A stretch of DNA of 64,000 bases, taken from Rhodococcoides fascians NBRC 12155 = LMG 3623 (GTDB taxonomy: Bacteria; Actinomycetota; Actinomycetes; Mycobacteriales; Mycobacteriaceae). Shown here piece after piece: positions 63,394 to 64,000 of the stretch; the first letter of the stretch is position 1; the number at the start of each line of letters is the position of its first letter. The position numbers and the translations under genes were made by a program. Under the pieces are notes generated by a model, which saw nothing but the letters and a program-made list of their open reading frames with translations, was not told the DNA's origin and did not search any database. The DNA lies in contig NZ_BCWW01000004.1 in assembly GCF_001894785.1 (NCBI RefSeq), forward strand, positions 1 through 64,000, written 5' to 3'.

Positions 63394-63413
63394 CCTGCCT
63401 CGGTCGAGGCAGG
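63394..63413. terminator. Terminator between convergent zapE and GNAT genes
   Basis: CCTGCCTC (63394-63401) and GAGGCAGG (63406-63413) form a perfect 8-bp stem with a GGTC tetraloop. It fills the 21-base gap between the two stops. Confidence 0.75.
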
Positions 63414-63414
63414 C

Positions 63415-63942
63415 TCAGAGCTGCACCTGCATGACGTAGTCGTCGTGCGTCCGGTCGCCGACGACGAACGTCTTGGTGCCGACTGTCTCGAATCCGTACT
63501 TGGCATAGAACTTCTGGGCGCGGACGTTCTGTTGGTTGACGCCCAGCCACGCCCCTCGGCAGCCATGCCGACGAGCACTGTCCAGCGCCGACGTCATCAG
63601 GCGCGCTGCGACTCCGCCGCCGTGTTCGGTGGGTCGGACGTACAGCTTGCTGATCTCTACCGTCGGCTCGTGGGACAGCGCCGAGCGGATGCCGGAGTCG
63701 GTGGGAGTGCCGAACACCAGCATCGCGTATCCGAGTACCTGTGCCTCGGCCGACTCGTCGAGCAGTACGGTCCTGTTCGGGTCGGCGATGTACGTCTCGA
63801 AGTGCTTGGCCGACAACACGTTCGAGATGAAAGTCTCGATATCGCCGGGTTGCGTTCCCGGTGGGCAGGCCAAGGGGAAGGTCAGTGCGGCCAGATCGGC
63901 GACTCGGTGCGCATCCGCCGGGCCCGCCTCACGAACGCTCAC
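63415..63942 (-). CDS. GNAT-family N-acetyltransferase
   Basis: A 175-residue single-domain acetyltransferase (Rv2669 type). Visible are SVREAGPADAHRVADLAAL at the start, the central ISKLYVRPTEHGGGVAARLM acetyl-CoA loop, and the late NVRAQKFYAKYGFETVG, typical of RimI-like enzymes. The substrate is unknown. The GTG start overlaps the stop of the preceding gene by 4 bases, so it is translationally coupled to a gene that extends beyond the window. Confidence 0.9.
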   Translation of the reverse strand: MSVREAGPADAHRVADLAALTFPLACPPGTQPGDIETFISNVLSAKHFETYIADPNRTVLLDESAEAQVLGYAMLVFGTPTDSGIRSALSHEPTVEISKLYVRPTEHGGGVAARLMTSALDSARRHGCRGAWLGVNQQNVRAQKFYAKYGFETVGTKTFVVGDRTHDDYVMQVQL

Positions 63943-64000
63943 AGCTGATCGACGGCATTCTTCGCGTCCCGCAACGACAGTCCTGTTCGATCGCGCAGCA
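63939..64000 (-). CDS. C-terminal fragment, ribosomal L7/L12 C-domain-like
   Basis: Only the last 19 residues are in the window: LRDRTGLSLRDAKNAVDQL, then a stop that overlaps the GNAT start. The pattern (R-x-x-T-G-L-x-L-x-x-A-K-x-x-V-D) resembles the C-terminal helix-turn of L7/L12 proteins and of small proteins that carry this domain. The beginning lies past the right edge, so the gene cannot be identified further. Confidence 0.5.
   Translation of the reverse strand, partial: LRDRTGLSLRDAKNAVDQL

Noticed and set aside
1-64000. tRNA, rRNA, CRISPR arrays, insertion sequences, phage or toxin-antitoxin genes
   Set aside because: I looked for tRNA-like clover patterns, regular spaced repeats, transposase motifs and small paired genes and saw none that could be supported.

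Overview
The window is a GC-rich, gene-dense stretch of chromosome from a mycolic-acid actinobacterium, most likely a Rhodococcus or a close relative in Nocardiaceae. The reasons are frequent GTG and TTG starts, many apparently leaderless genes, a Lys/Ala-rich SigA, an AftC-type arabinofuranosyltransferase, a polyphosphate glucokinase, and a gene order that follows the Mycobacterium tuberculosis Rv2669 to Rv2711 backbone from memory of that genome. I recognise no tRNA, rRNA, CRISPR array, insertion sequence or prophage.

Layout. 1-2.6 kb: the end of a metallo-beta-lactamase-fold hydrolase, a lipoprotein and a DUF4192 protein. 2.6-9.6 kb: the iron regulator ideR with galE, then a coupled acuC-pat pair (lysine deacetylase and acyltransferase), then sigB with an ECF-type promoter. 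9.7-17 kb: a methyltransferase, DUF3099, DUF3039, a YihY membrane protein, a helicase, DUF7455, an EamA exporter and DUF952. 17-31 kb is conserved core: sigA, ppgK, suhB, a LytR_C envelope protein, DUF4193, DUF3093, dut, DUF3710, a hydrolase, an OB-fold protein, DUF3159, the potassium-regulatory pair ceoB/ceoC facing a KimA-like permease, and a TRAM RNA methyltransferase.

31-38 kb is a variable island. It holds an orphan iron-siderophore binding lipoprotein behind a possible IdeR box, a CGNR zinc-finger protein with a divergent small Cys protein, a DrrAB-like exporter, sigK-rskA with a SigK-type promoter, and a glutaminase fused to STAS and cyclic-nucleotide-binding domains. After dxs, a second variable island (40-48.4 kb) holds two MFS transporters, an ECF41 sigma factor with its NAD-binding partner gene bracketed by two related inverted repeats, and fadB-fadA.

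48.4-64 kb returns to the core: an RNase D-like protein, DUF3000, then an overlapping hemE-hemY-hemQ-HAD-molybdoenzyme operon, a MaoC-like protein, a pyruvyltransferase, msrB, aftC, a secreted hydrolase-like lipoprotein that appears to lack its nucleophile, a RibD-like reductase, zapE and a GNAT protein. Regulation is a theme: four sigma factors (SigA, SigB, SigK, ECF41), an anti-sigma factor and IdeR occur in 64 kb. The likeliest under-described items are the acuC-pat switch between sigB and ideR, the glutaminase-STAS-CNB fusion, the repeat-bracketed ECF41 module, and several short repeats, one of which has expanded inside a transporter gene.
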